A stretch of DNA of 64,000 bases. It comes from Curtobacterium luteum (GTDB taxonomy: Bacteria; Actinomycetota; Actinomycetes; Actinomycetales; Microbacteriaceae). The translations under genes were made by a program, and so were the position numbers. Below, one piece after another: positions 45,721 through 56,940 of the stretch. The DNA lies in NCBI RefSeq assembly GCF_001475545.1, contig NZ_LDQC01000038.1:1-64000 (forward strand). The letters are read 5' to 3'. Within the stretch, counting starts at the first letter, position 1. Each line of letters starts with the position of its first letter. Below the pieces are notes generated by a model. It made no database searches, had not been told where the DNA came from, and was given only the letters and a program-made list of their open reading frames with translations.

Positions 45721-45934
45721 GTGCCTCCAGGCCGTCCCGCGGTGGGCCGGAGGTCCTGGCCTGGCGCGCGCAGCGGGCCGAGTCTCGGCCCCGCGGACAG
45801 TTTCCCGCCCTCGCGGCCGCGAAACCGTCCGCGGAGGCGAGTCTCGGGGTCGGCGACCGACCGTGCGCCGAGGAGCCACGAGACATGACGCCGGCCCCGA
45901 GTCTCGGCTGCGTGCAGCCGAGACTCGGGGCCGG
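45721..45934. repeat. Cluster of intergenic repeats and nested hairpins
   Basis: The 247-nt convergent gap between rarD and the amino-acid binding-protein gene contains a half-site GTGCCTCCAGGCCG (45721-45734); a hairpin CCGCGGACAGTTTC (45791-45804) with GAAACCGTCCGCGG (45821-45834), one mismatch; and a 20-bp perfect hairpin CCGGCCCCGAGTCTCGGCTG (45891-45910) with its complement (45915-45934). The word GAGTCTCGG occurs three more times in direct orientation. The last hairpin should terminate both genes. Confidence 0.65.
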
Positions 45935-45950
45935 TCGTCGTGAGCCGGAC

Positions 45951-47285
45951 CTACTTCGAGACCGAGCCCTGGATGGCGCTCTGGTACACAGGCTTGTTGT
46001 CCGCGTCGAACTTGTAGATGCCGATGTAGGCGCTCGACGGGTCGTTGTTCTCGTCGAACGGCCCGATGCCGGAGGGACCGGTGTAGTGAATGTCCTTGCC
46101 GTCACCGAGGAGCGTCGAGCACTCCTTGAACGTCGAGCACTCGGTGCCGCCGTCCGCGCCGGAGACCGCAGCCATGTTGGCCTGGATCGTGCCGGAATCG
46201 GTGCCCTTGCCCTTCACCGCGGCGAGGGCGGCGAGCATCGTGGCGTCGTAGGACTCGGCCGCGTACGAGTAGTCGGCGAGCTCCTTGCCCGAGGACTGCT
46301 TGTAGAACGCGGCGAGCTTCTTCTTCAGGTCGTCCTTCGGCGAGGCGCCGGGGATGGTGCCCTGCGCGCCCTCGAGGGTGCCCTTGTCGAAGTCCTTCGA
46401 GTAGTCAGCGGTGTTGCCGTCGGACATGTAGATGCTCGACATCTTCGCGTTCTGCGCCTTGAGCTCCGGGATGATCGACTTCGTCTCGTCGAAGGCCAGG
46501 ACGACGATCGCGTCCGGCTTCGAGTCGAGCGCTGCGGTCACCTCGGACGAGAACGTGGTCTGTCCGGGCGGGAACTCCTGACCCTTGCCCTTGCCGCCGT
46601 AGACGACCTGGCCACCGGACGCCTCGACCGCGGCCTGGACCGAGTTGCGCAAGCCCGTGCCGTAGGTGTCGTTGAAGACGAGGAACGCGACCTTGGCGTT
46701 GCCGTCACCCGTGATGAGCTGGCCGAGCGCCGAACCCTGCACCGAGTCCGGCGGTGCCGTCCGGAAGTAGTACGACGAGTAGCCGGAGAGGTCGGTCGCA
46801 GTGTTCGCGGGGGAGATCTCCACGATGCAGTTGCTCGTGAGCTGGTCGATCACGTTGAGCGTGACGGACGAGGACTCGGCGCCGATCGCGACCGGGACCT
46901 TCGCGTTGACCAGCTTGTTCGCAGCGGCGCTCGACACGGTCATGTCGTTGCTGTCGCCGGAGTCCGTCGCCGGGCTGATCGAGACGTCCTTGCCCAGCAC
47001 GCCGCCGGCGGCGTTGATGTCCTCGACCGCGAGACCCACACCGGACTCGGCGGGCGGGTTGAGGTACGCGAGCGAACCGGTGAGCGGCAGGATCGTGCCG
47101 ATCTTCAGCGCGTCGGTGCTGCGGGAGTCCGGAGCCTTGCAGCTCGCGGCCGGGTCCTTCTTCGCGCCGCCGGAGGCGGACTCCGAAGGCGAGCTGCCGC
47201 CCGAGGTGGTGGAACACGCGGCGAGCAGGAGTGCTGCAACTCCCGCCACTGCCAGTGCCGAGGTGGCACGGGTGGTTCTGATCAT
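45951..47285 (-). CDS. Branched-chain amino acid ABC transporter substrate-binding lipoprotein
   Basis: 444 residues. A lipoprotein signal (ALLLAAC, Cys near residue 23) is followed by a Ser/Gly/Lys linker and a Leu/Ile/Val-binding-protein fold (type I periplasmic): KIGTILPLTGSLAYLNPPAE, then VAIGAESSSVTLNVID and the second lobe DSVQGSALGQLITG. It would deliver branched-chain amino acids or related ligands to the LivHMGF permease encoded 2 kb away on the other strand. guaB separates them. The ATG at 47285 was chosen for the signal peptide; a start 13 codons earlier is possible. Confidence 0.88.
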   Translation of the reverse strand: MIRTTRATSALAVAGVAALLLAACSTTSGGSSPSESASGGAKKDPAASCKAPDSRSTDALKIGTILPLTGSLAYLNPPAESGVGLAVEDINAAGGVLGKDVSISPATDSGDSNDMTVSSAAANKLVNAKVPVAIGAESSSVTLNVIDQLTSNCIVEISPANTATDLSGYSSYYFRTAPPDSVQGSALGQLITGDGNAKVAFLVFNDTYGTGLRNSVQAAVEASGGQVVYGGKGKGQEFPPGQTTFSSEVTAALDSKPDAIVVLAFDETKSIIPELKAQNAKMSSIYMSDGNTADYSKDFDKGTLEGAQGTIPGASPKDDLKKKLAAFYKQSSGKELADYSYAAESYDATMLAALAAVKGKGTDSGTIQANMAAVSGADGGTECSTFKECSTLLGDGKDIHYTGPSGIGPFDENNDPSSAYIGIYKFDADNKPVYQSAIQGSVSK

Positions 47286-47475
47286 CCGTGGAGCCCTTTC
47301 TCTGCGCGGGGGACCGGACCGCATCGGGTCGAGCGCGGTGTCCTCCGCGTGGGATGTCGAGAAAGCTAGAGCGGATCTGTTTCGCCCGTGTGACGATCAT
47401 CCACCCCTGGATGTTTCGTTACAGAGCCGTGATGCAAGCTGAGCAGCCGCACAACCGCCCTGTCCCCCGGACGCG

Positions 47476-47512
47476 CGAGCGCCCCGCTCCTCGTGGAGGA
47501 ACGGGGCGCTCG
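47476..47512 (-). terminator. guaB terminator
   Basis: CGAGCGCCCCG (47476-47486) pairs with CGGGGCGCTCG (47502-47512), and CTCC and GGAG in the loop can extend the stem. It lies 11 nt after the guaB stop on the minus strand. The 190 nt from here to the binding-protein gene show TAGCTT (minus strand, near 47366) as a possible -10. Confidence 0.75.
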
Positions 47513-47522
47513 GAGGGTCGGG

Positions 47523-50709
<3,187 letters not shown>

Positions 50710-50720
50710 GGGAGCGCGTC

Positions 50721-51707
50721 ATGGACTACTTCGTCAACCTGCTCAGCAGCCTCAGCCAGGAGGCCCTGGCACCCACCACGGCCGCGTTCGCCCTCGCCGC
50801 GATCGGCCTGAACGTGCACTTCGGCCTCACCGGACTCGTCAACATGGGCCAGGCGGCGTTCCTGCTGCTCGGCGCCTACGGCTTCGCGATCTCGATCACG
50901 AACGGTCTGCCCTTCGTGGTGGCGGTGCTCATCGCCCTCGCCATCGCCATCGTCTTCGCGATCATCCTCGGCATCCCGACCCTGCGGCTCCGCGGTGACT
51001 ACCTGGCGATCGTGACGATCTCCGGCGCCGAGATCATCCGCATGGTCGGCCGGTCGAGCCTGCTCACGGACACCACCGGCGGCTCGAACGGCATCGCCGG
51101 ATCGACCTACCGCGACCCGTTCAACGCGATCAGCCCGCTGCCGGACGGCACCACGACCATCCTGTGGTTCACGTACTCGAACAACGGCGTCAACGGCTGG
51201 TGGATCCGACTCGCGGCGTGGGGACTCGTCGCCCTCTTCACCCTCGTGCTCTTCCTCCTCATGCGCAGCCCGTGGGGCCGCGTCGTGAAGGCGATCCGCG
51301 AGGACGAGGACGCCGTCCGCTCCCTCGGCAAGAACGTCTACTCGTACAAGATGCAGGCGCTCGTCTTCGGTGGCGCACTCGGAGCCCTGGCCGGCGTCAT
51401 CTACGTCCTGCCGAGTTCCGTGCAACCGGACGCCATGGGCCGCTCGATGACGTTCTTCATCTGGACGGCGCTCATCCTCGGCGGTGCGGCGACGGTGTTC
51501 GGGCCGGTGCTCGGCGCGGTGCTGTTCTTCGTCGTCCGGCTCTTCATCCGCACGGTCGCGAGCGACTTCATCCCCGACTCGATCATGAACCAGCAGCAGG
51601 CGGAGCAGTTCTCCTACGTGCTCGTCGGCGTCGCGCTCATGCTCCTCATCGTGTTCCGTCCACAGGGACTCCTCGGCAACAAGAAGGAGCTGACGTTCAG
51701 TGTCTGA
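50721..51707 (+). CDS. livM: Branched-chain amino acid ABC transporter permease LivM
   Basis: 328 residues with eight or more membrane segments. It contains FALAAIGLNVHFGLTGLVNMG, IPTLRLRGDYLAIVTISGAE and the cytoplasmic coupling motif WGRVVKAIREDEDAVRSLGK, which match LivM; the end is FRPQGLLGNKKELTFSV. It pairs with LivH in the membrane to pass the amino acid. The livG GTG overlaps its 3' end by 8 nt. Confidence 0.94.
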   Translation: MDYFVNLLSSLSQEALAPTTAAFALAAIGLNVHFGLTGLVNMGQAAFLLLGAYGFAISITNGLPFVVAVLIALAIAIVFAIILGIPTLRLRGDYLAIVTISGAEIIRMVGRSSLLTDTTGGSNGIAGSTYRDPFNAISPLPDGTTTILWFTYSNNGVNGWWIRLAAWGLVALFTLVLFLLMRSPWGRVVKAIREDEDAVRSLGKNVYSYKMQALVFGGALGALAGVIYVLPSSVQPDAMGRSMTFFIWTALILGGAATVFGPVLGAVLFFVVRLFIRTVASDFIPDSIMNQQQAEQFSYVLVGVALMLLIVFRPQGLLGNKKELTFSV

Positions 51708-52584
51708 GTACAGCCACCCCAAGGCCGACCCGATCCTGACGGTCGACACCGTCACCCGGCGCTTCGGCGGCATGACCGCGGTCGACGTCGACCACCTCGA
51801 GGTCCAGCGGGGCTCGATCACCGCCCTCATCGGCCCGAACGGCGCGGGCAAGACGACCTTCTTCAACCTGCTCACCGGGTTCGACAAGCCGAGCCCCGGC
51901 GCGACGACCCGCTTCAACGGCGACACGCTGCAGAAGACGAGCGCGACGCACATCGCGAACAAGGGCATGGTCCGCACGTTCCAGCTCACCAAGGCGCTCT
52001 CGCGGCTCACAGTGATGCAGAACATGCTGCTCGGAGCACGCGACCAGCCGGGCGAGAACTTCTTCGCCGCACTCGTCCCCGCTCTCTGGCGACCCCGTGA
52101 GCGGGCGATCACCGCGAAGGCCGAGGAGATCCTCGCCCGCTTCAAGCTCGACACGAAGGCCGACGACTACGCCGGCTCGCTGTCCGGCGGTCAGCGGAAG
52201 CTCCTCGAGATGGCCCGCGCGCTCATGTCCGACCCGACGATGATCATGCTCGACGAGCCGATGGCCGGCGTGAACCCCGCGCTGACCCAGTCGCTCCTCG
52301 GGCACATCCAGTCCCTCCGCGACGACGGCATGACCGTGCTGTTCGTCGAGCACGACATGCACATGGTCCGGCACATCTCGGACTGGGTGGTCGTGATGGC
52401 CGAGGGCAAGGTCGTGGCCGAGGGGCCGGCCGACACCGTGATGGACGACCAGGCCGTCATCGACGCGTACCTCGGTGCCCACCACGACACCGACCTGGGC
52501 GACGACTCGCTCCTCACCGAGGAGACCTACGAGGAGCTCGCCGAGGAAGTCAAGGAAGAAGACGAGCAGGAGGCGACCCGATGA
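51700..52584 (+). CDS. livG: Branched-chain amino acid ABC transporter ATPase LivG
   Basis: 294 residues. Walker A is GPNGAGKTTFFNLL, the signature LSGGQRKLLEMA and Walker B PTMIMLDEPMAGV are present, followed by FVEHDMHMVRHISDWVVVMA. It ends in an acidic tail (EELAEEVKEEDEQEATR). It powers transport with LivF. Overlaps of 8 nt upstream and 4 nt downstream show tight coupling in livHMGF. Confidence 0.95.
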   Translation: MSEYSHPKADPILTVDTVTRRFGGMTAVDVDHLEVQRGSITALIGPNGAGKTTFFNLLTGFDKPSPGATTRFNGDTLQKTSATHIANKGMVRTFQLTKALSRLTVMQNMLLGARDQPGENFFAALVPALWRPRERAITAKAEEILARFKLDTKADDYAGSLSGGQRKLLEMARALMSDPTMIMLDEPMAGVNPALTQSLLGHIQSLRDDGMTVLFVEHDMHMVRHISDWVVVMAEGKVVAEGPADTVMDDQAVIDAYLGAHHDTDLGDDSLLTEETYEELAEEVKEEDEQEATR

Positions 52585-53426
52585 CCGACGCACCGAACGC
52601 TGCCGACGCGAGCCGCGCCTCCAGTCCGACGTCGGCGGCTGCCGAGACCGGCGCGACCGCAGCGCCGACCGCCACCGCCACCCTGGACCGCGAGCCGGTC
52701 CTGAGCGCGAAGAACCTCGTCGCCGGCTACCTGCCCGGGGTCAACATCCTCAACGGGTGCGACCTCGACTGCTACCCCGGCGAGCTCATCGGCATCATCG
52801 GCCCGAACGGTGCCGGCAAGTCGACGCTCCTCAAGGCGCTCTTCGGTCTCGTGTCCATCCGCGAGGGGTCGGTGAGCCTGCAGGGTGAGGACATCACGAA
52901 CCTCAAGGCGAACAAGCTCGTCCAGGCGGGTGTCGGCTTCGTCCCGCAGACGAACAACGTCTTCCCGTCGCTCTCCATCGAGGAGAACCTGCAGATGGGG
53001 CTGTACCTCCGTCCCCGGAAGTTCGCCGAGCGCCTGGAGGTCATCTACGACCTCTTCCCGGTGCTCGCGCAGCGCCGCAACCAGCGGGCCGGATCGCTCT
53101 CCGGCGGTGAGCGGCAGTCGGTCGCGATGGCCAGGGCGCTCATGATGGACCCCAAGGTGCTGCTCCTCGACGAGCCGAGCGCAGGCCTGTCGCCGGTGCG
53201 GCAGGACGAGACGTTCATCCGCACGCGCCGGATCAACAAGGCCGGTGTGTCGATCATCATGGTGGAGCAGAACGCGCGACGCTGTCTGCAGATCTGCGAT
53301 CGTGGGTACGTGCTCGACCAGGGGAGGAACGCGTACTCGGGCACCGGGCGCGAGCTCGCCGACGACCCGAAGGTCATCGAGCTGTACCTGGGGACGCTCG
53401 CCAAGGACGTCGACTCGGCGCGGTAG
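52581..53426 (+). CDS. livF: Branched-chain amino acid ABC transporter ATPase LivF
   Basis: 281 residues. The first 35 are a Thr/Ala-rich lead. Then come KNLVAGYLPGVNILNGCDL, Walker A GPNGAGKSTLLKAL, the Q-loop VPQTNNVFPSL, signature LSGGERQSVAMARAL, Walker B LLLDEPSAGLSP and VEQNARRCLQICDRGYVL, the usual LivF order. It is the second ATPase of the transporter and the last gene of the operon; a hairpin follows at 53474. Confidence 0.95.
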   Translation: MTDAPNAADASRASSPTSAAAETGATAAPTATATLDREPVLSAKNLVAGYLPGVNILNGCDLDCYPGELIGIIGPNGAGKSTLLKALFGLVSIREGSVSLQGEDITNLKANKLVQAGVGFVPQTNNVFPSLSIEENLQMGLYLRPRKFAERLEVIYDLFPVLAQRRNQRAGSLSGGERQSVAMARALMMDPKVLLLDEPSAGLSPVRQDETFIRTRRINKAGVSIIMVEQNARRCLQICDRGYVLDQGRNAYSGTGRELADDPKVIELYLGTLAKDVDSAR

Positions 53427-53473
53427 CGCCGGTCGGCCGCGGGTCCCGCTGTGGGGGTGGGATCCGCACCGGG

Positions 53474-53511
53474 TGGGGCCGTGCGTGGACGCTCCGCGCC
53501 GCACGGCCCCA
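53474..53511 (+). terminator. liv operon terminator
   Basis: TGGGGCCGTGCG (53474-53485) pairs exactly with CGCACGGCCCCA (53500-53511), 48 nt after the livF stop. Confidence 0.7.
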
Positions 53512-53592
53512 TTCCCGTGTGCGCCCGGTCCCGGTGTCCCGGGTGCGGCTCCCGGTGGTCCCGGCGGGTCGGCCGCCGGGTCGCGCCGTGCA

Positions 53593-53609
53593 CCGGCCTG
53601 GAGGCACGG
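53593..53609. repeat. Dispersed intergenic element, single arm
   Basis: CCGGCCTGGAGGCACGG is a single arm of the recurring element, placed between the liv operon terminator and a small membrane-protein gene. Confidence 0.55.
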
Positions 53610-53641
53610 GTCTGCCCCGACGGTCGGCTACCGTTGCGCAG

Positions 53642-53851
53642 GTGCGCACCCCCGGTCCCCGTCCGCGCGGCTCCCGCCCGCTCGGGCCCCTCGCGCTCGA
53701 CGCCGTCGTCTGGCTGCTCTTCGTGGCGCTGTTCGTCGGGGCCGCACTGCTCGTGAAGGTCGCCGCGGTGCTCCTCGTCGTCCTCGTGGTGCTCGCGGTG
53801 CTGCTCGGCCTCACCCTCCGGGTCCTGCGGAAGCGTCGGTCGCGCGGCTGA
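53642..53851 (+). CDS. Small membrane protein of unknown function
   Basis: 69 residues from GTG. A Pro/Arg-rich start (RTPGPRPRGSRPLGPLAL) leads into two close hydrophobic segments (VVWLLFVALFVGAALLVKVA and VLLVVLVVLAVLLGLTL), ending RVLRKRRSRG, so both ends are predicted cytoplasmic. I recognise no family. The coding bias at the third position is like its neighbours, and the reading frame is free of stops, so it is probably real though short. CTACCGT stands about 8 nt before the start. Confidence 0.45.
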   Translation: MRTPGPRPRGSRPLGPLALDAVVWLLFVALFVGAALLVKVAAVLLVVLVVLAVLLGLTLRVLRKRRSRG

Positions 53852-53930
53852 TCGCACTTCATCCTCCGGGACGACCGCGCTCACCCGCCGCCCCGATCCG
53901 CCACGTGCACCCTGCCGCCACCCTGAGGGT

Positions 53931-54578
53931 GTGACCACGCTCATCAACGATCCGCGCGTCCTCGCGGTCCCCGTCCGCCCGACGCACGAGCCGCTCGTTC
54001 GCCTGGCCGACCTCGGTGTCCGCAGCGCGTCGTCCGGTCCCGGTGGGCTCGTCCGGCCCGGCGTGGCCGACCGGCTCGTGCGTGCCGACCGATCGCTCCC
54101 CGCCGGCGTGCACCTGCTCGTGGTAGAGGGGTACCGCACGCTCGAGGCCCAGTGCGCGATCATCGCCGACTACCGGGCGACCCTGGCCGCCCTGCACCCC
54201 GACGCCACCGCCGGCGACCTCGACGACCTCGTCTCCCGCTTCGTCGCACCCGCGCAGGCCGCGCCGCACGTCGCCGGGGCCGCGGTCGACTGCACCCTCG
54301 TGGACGACGACGGCGTCGAGCTCTGGCTGGGGACGGCGATCGACGACACCCCGGAGCAGAGCGGCGGCCGGTGCTTCACCGGCTCCCCGGACATCGACGA
54401 CGAGGCCCGGGCGAACCGAGCGGTGATGGCCTCGGCCCTCGAACCGGTCGGCATGGTGAACTACGAGACCGAGTGGTGGCACTGGAGCCACGGCGACCGG
54501 TACTGGGCGCACCGGACGGGTGCCGCCGCCGCCCGGTACGAGGCGGTCCCCGCTGCCGCGTCGGGAGCGGCGGCGTGA
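53931..54578 (+). CDS. D-alanyl-D-alanine dipeptidase, VanX family
   Basis: 215 residues. All VanX zinc and catalytic residues are visible at nearly the VanX numbering: His113 and Asp120 in PHVAGAAVD, Glu181 and His184 in YETEWWHWSHGDRYW, and Arg69 in VVEGYRT, the transition-state Arg. The segment LGTAIDDTPEQS matches the VanX GTDFDD region. VanX cleaves D-Ala-D-Ala and so removes the vancomycin target precursor or salvages D-alanine. There is no signal peptide, so it is cytoplasmic. The racemase GTG overlaps its stop by 4 nt. Confidence 0.88.
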   Translation: MTTLINDPRVLAVPVRPTHEPLVRLADLGVRSASSGPGGLVRPGVADRLVRADRSLPAGVHLLVVEGYRTLEAQCAIIADYRATLAALHPDATAGDLDDLVSRFVAPAQAAPHVAGAAVDCTLVDDDGVELWLGTAIDDTPEQSGGRCFTGSPDIDDEARANRAVMASALEPVGMVNYETEWWHWSHGDRYWAHRTGAAAARYEAVPAAASGAAA

Positions 54579-55876
54579 CCGTCCGGGGTCGCGGTGCGGC
54601 CGTCGGCGCGGTGCTGGCGCCGGCGGCTGGGCCCGAGCGGGTGGCGACGTCGGCAGCCGGGCCCGCTCCGGTGACGACCCCCCGGACGGTCGGTCCGCTC
54701 CGCACGGTGCACCCCGCCGCGATCGCCGCGAACGTCCGCCGGGTCACCGCCCGCGGGCACGACCTCGTCGCCGTGGTGAAGGCCGACGGGTACGGACACG
54801 GCGCCGCGGTCGTCGGTCGCACGGCGCTCGCCGCGGGTGCCGTCGCGCTCGGCACCGCCACCCTGGCCGAGGCGCTCACGCTCCGGGCCGCCGGCATCGA
54901 CGCCCGCGTGCTCTGCTGGCTGCACCTCCCCGGAGCCGACTTCGCCGCCGCCGCGCGGGACCGGATCGAGGTCGCGGTCGGGGACGAGGACACGCTGGCC
55001 GCCGTCTCGGCCGCCGGGCGGCGCACCCGCACCGCCGTCGTCGTGCACCTCCACATCGACACCGGCATGGCGCGCGAAGGTGCCGAGCCGCACCGCTGGC
55101 AAGGACTCCTCGACGCCGCGGCCGCCGCCGAACGCGCCGGGGAGGTCGTCGTCCGAGCGGTGATGGGTCACGTCCCGAACGCCGACCGCCCCTCCGCGGC
55201 GCGTGCAGCGACCCTGCTGCGGCTCGCCGGACTCGCCGCAGACCTCACGCTCGGACACCCGGTCGACCTGCACCTCGGCGGCACCCCGGCGGCGTTCGCC
55301 GGAGCCGACCTGACCGGCATCGCCGTGCGGGTCGGCGCTGCACTCGTCGGCATCGGGCCCTCCGACGCCGACCTCGTGCCGGCGATGACGGTCACCGCCC
55401 CGGTCGTCGCGGTGCGCTCGGTCCGTGCCGGCACCCCGGTCGGGTACGACGGGACGTGGACCACGCCGCGGGACGCCGCGCTCGCCGTGCTGCCGGTCGG
55501 GTACGCCGACGGGGTCCCCCGTGCCGCGTCGGGGTCGGCGCGGGTGCGCCTCCGCGAGGGCCTCGTGCCGGTGGTCGGGCGGATCAACATGGACCAGGTC
55601 GTGCTCGACGTGACCGGGGTGCCCGGGCCGCCGGTGGTGCCGGGCGAGGTCGCCACGCTGATCGGTCCCGCCGACGCCGCCGGAAGTGCCGGGCAGCCCG
55701 GCGCCGGGGCTGCCGTGGCCGTGCCCGCCGTCACGGCCGTGCCCGCCAGCGCGGGCGCGCCCACGGCCGCGGACTGGGCCGCCTGGGCCGGTACCAACGC
55801 CCACGAGATCGTCACCGGACTCGGCGGCCGCATCGCGCGCACCGTCGACACCACGAACAGCAGGAGCACCGCATGA
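54575..55876 (+). CDS. Alanine racemase-fold protein of the VanX-ligase cassette
   Basis: 433 residues; the first 40 are an Ala/Gly/Pro-rich lead with no membrane helix. PLP Lys69 is in VVKADGYGHG, Arg167 in IDTGMAREG, Tyr291 in PVGYDGTWTT and Asp340 in INMDQVVLDV. The family motif usually ANSAA is GGTPAAF here, a clear departure at a substrate-side loop. It may racemise alanine or another small amino acid such as serine for the ligase encoded next. There are two paralogues at 36982 and 38082. Overlaps of 4 nt on both sides bind it to its neighbours. Confidence 0.85.
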   Translation: MTVRGRGAAVGAVLAPAAGPERVATSAAGPAPVTTPRTVGPLRTVHPAAIAANVRRVTARGHDLVAVVKADGYGHGAAVVGRTALAAGAVALGTATLAEALTLRAAGIDARVLCWLHLPGADFAAAARDRIEVAVGDEDTLAAVSAAGRRTRTAVVVHLHIDTGMAREGAEPHRWQGLLDAAAAAERAGEVVVRAVMGHVPNADRPSAARAATLLRLAGLAADLTLGHPVDLHLGGTPAAFAGADLTGIAVRVGAALVGIGPSDADLVPAMTVTAPVVAVRSVRAGTPVGYDGTWTTPRDAALAVLPVGYADGVPRAASGSARVRLREGLVPVVGRINMDQVVLDVTGVPGPPVVPGEVATLIGPADAAGSAGQPGAGAAVAVPAVTAVPASAGAPTAADWAAWAGTNAHEIVTGLGGRIARTVDTTNSRSTA

Positions 55877-56931
55877 GCACCACCGAGCCCGTCCGAGTCG
55901 TCGTCATCGGCGGGGGCGCCAACAGCGAGCACGAGGTGGGGCTCGCGAGTGCCGCCTCGGTCGCGGCCGCCCTCGACCCGAGCCGGTACGAGGTCGTCCG
56001 CCTGACGATCGACCGTGACGGCCGGTGGCGCTCGGCCGACCTGCCGTGCTCGTACCCCGAGGCCGCCGCCGTGCTCGCCTCCGCCGACGTCGTCTTCCCC
56101 GCGGTCCACGGACCGGACGGCGAGGACGGGTCGCTCGCCGCCCTCGCCCGCCTCGCCGGGGTCCCGGTCGTCGGGTCGCCCGTCGGTGCCGGGGCGATCG
56201 CGATGGACAAGTGGGTGACGAAGCTCGTCGCCCAGGCCTCCGGCGTCGCCGTCGCACCGGGTGCGATGCTGACGCGCGACGAAGGTCGGGACGCGGACGC
56301 TTCGTCACTCGAGGCGTCGGTCGGTCCGATGCCCTGGATCGTCAAGCCCGTGGCGGGCGGATCGAGCTTCGGCGTGAGCCGGGTCGACGCCCCCGAGCAG
56401 CTCGACGCGGCGCTCGCCGAGGCCTTCGCCCACGACGACCGCGTGCTCGTCGAGCGGATGGTCTCCGGCCGGGAGGTCGACGTCGCCGTGCTCGAACGGC
56501 CGGACGGCGAGGTCGTGGTGGGGCCGCCGCTCGAGGTGCTGAACGACGCAGACGGCTTCTTCGACGCGGACACCAAGTACGACGGCTCCGCACGGTTCGT
56601 GCTCCCAGCCCGGCTCGATGCCGCGGTTGCCGCTCGGATCGAGGTCGTCGCCCGCGCCCTGTTCACCCGTCTCGGCTGCGCCGGCCTCGCGCGGGTGGAC
56701 TGCTTCGTCACCCCCGAGGGTCAGGTCGTGCTCAACGAGGTGAACACGATGCCCGGCCTGACCGCGCAGTCCCAGCTGCCGAAGATGTTCGCGTCGGTCG
56801 GCATCGACTACCCCGACCTGCTGTCCGGCCTGGTCGAGACCGCACTCCGGACGACGACCCGCACGACGGCCCGCACGGGCGGTCCGGCACCGTCCACCCG
56901 GTCCGGGACCCCCGCGGAGGCCGCCCGCTAG
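55873..56931 (+). CDS. D-alanine-D-alanine (or D-Ala-D-X) ligase
   Basis: 352 residues of the ATP-grasp fold. Glu21 (EHEVGLAS), Ser164-Ser165 (GGSSFGVS) and Tyr236 (omega-loop DADTKYDG) match the catalytic Glu-Ser-Tyr triad of Ddl. MDKWVTK and NEVNTMPG carry ATP and metal ligands. The subsite-2 position after SHS/FS in Ddl (Leu/Met) and in VanA or VanC (Arg) is Gln301 here (SQLPKM). The sequence resembles VanG/VanC-type ligases in its LPARLDAA and LGCAGLARVD stretch. It makes the dipeptide that ends peptidoglycan precursors. The tail after residue 325 is Thr/Arg/Pro-rich. The second residue added is not determined. Confidence 0.88.
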   Translation: MSTTEPVRVVVIGGGANSEHEVGLASAASVAAALDPSRYEVVRLTIDRDGRWRSADLPCSYPEAAAVLASADVVFPAVHGPDGEDGSLAALARLAGVPVVGSPVGAGAIAMDKWVTKLVAQASGVAVAPGAMLTRDEGRDADASSLEASVGPMPWIVKPVAGGSSFGVSRVDAPEQLDAALAEAFAHDDRVLVERMVSGREVDVAVLERPDGEVVVGPPLEVLNDADGFFDADTKYDGSARFVLPARLDAAVAARIEVVARALFTRLGCAGLARVDCFVTPEGQVVLNEVNTMPGLTAQSQLPKMFASVGIDYPDLLSGLVETALRTTTRTTARTGGPAPSTRSGTPAEAAR

Positions 56932-56940
56932 GCTGTGTGC

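Noticed and set aside
54152-54574. Extended N-terminus for the third racemase
   Set aside because: The region is the VanX-like gene in another frame; overlap of 4 nt at 54575 fits the coupled arrangement of this cassette.
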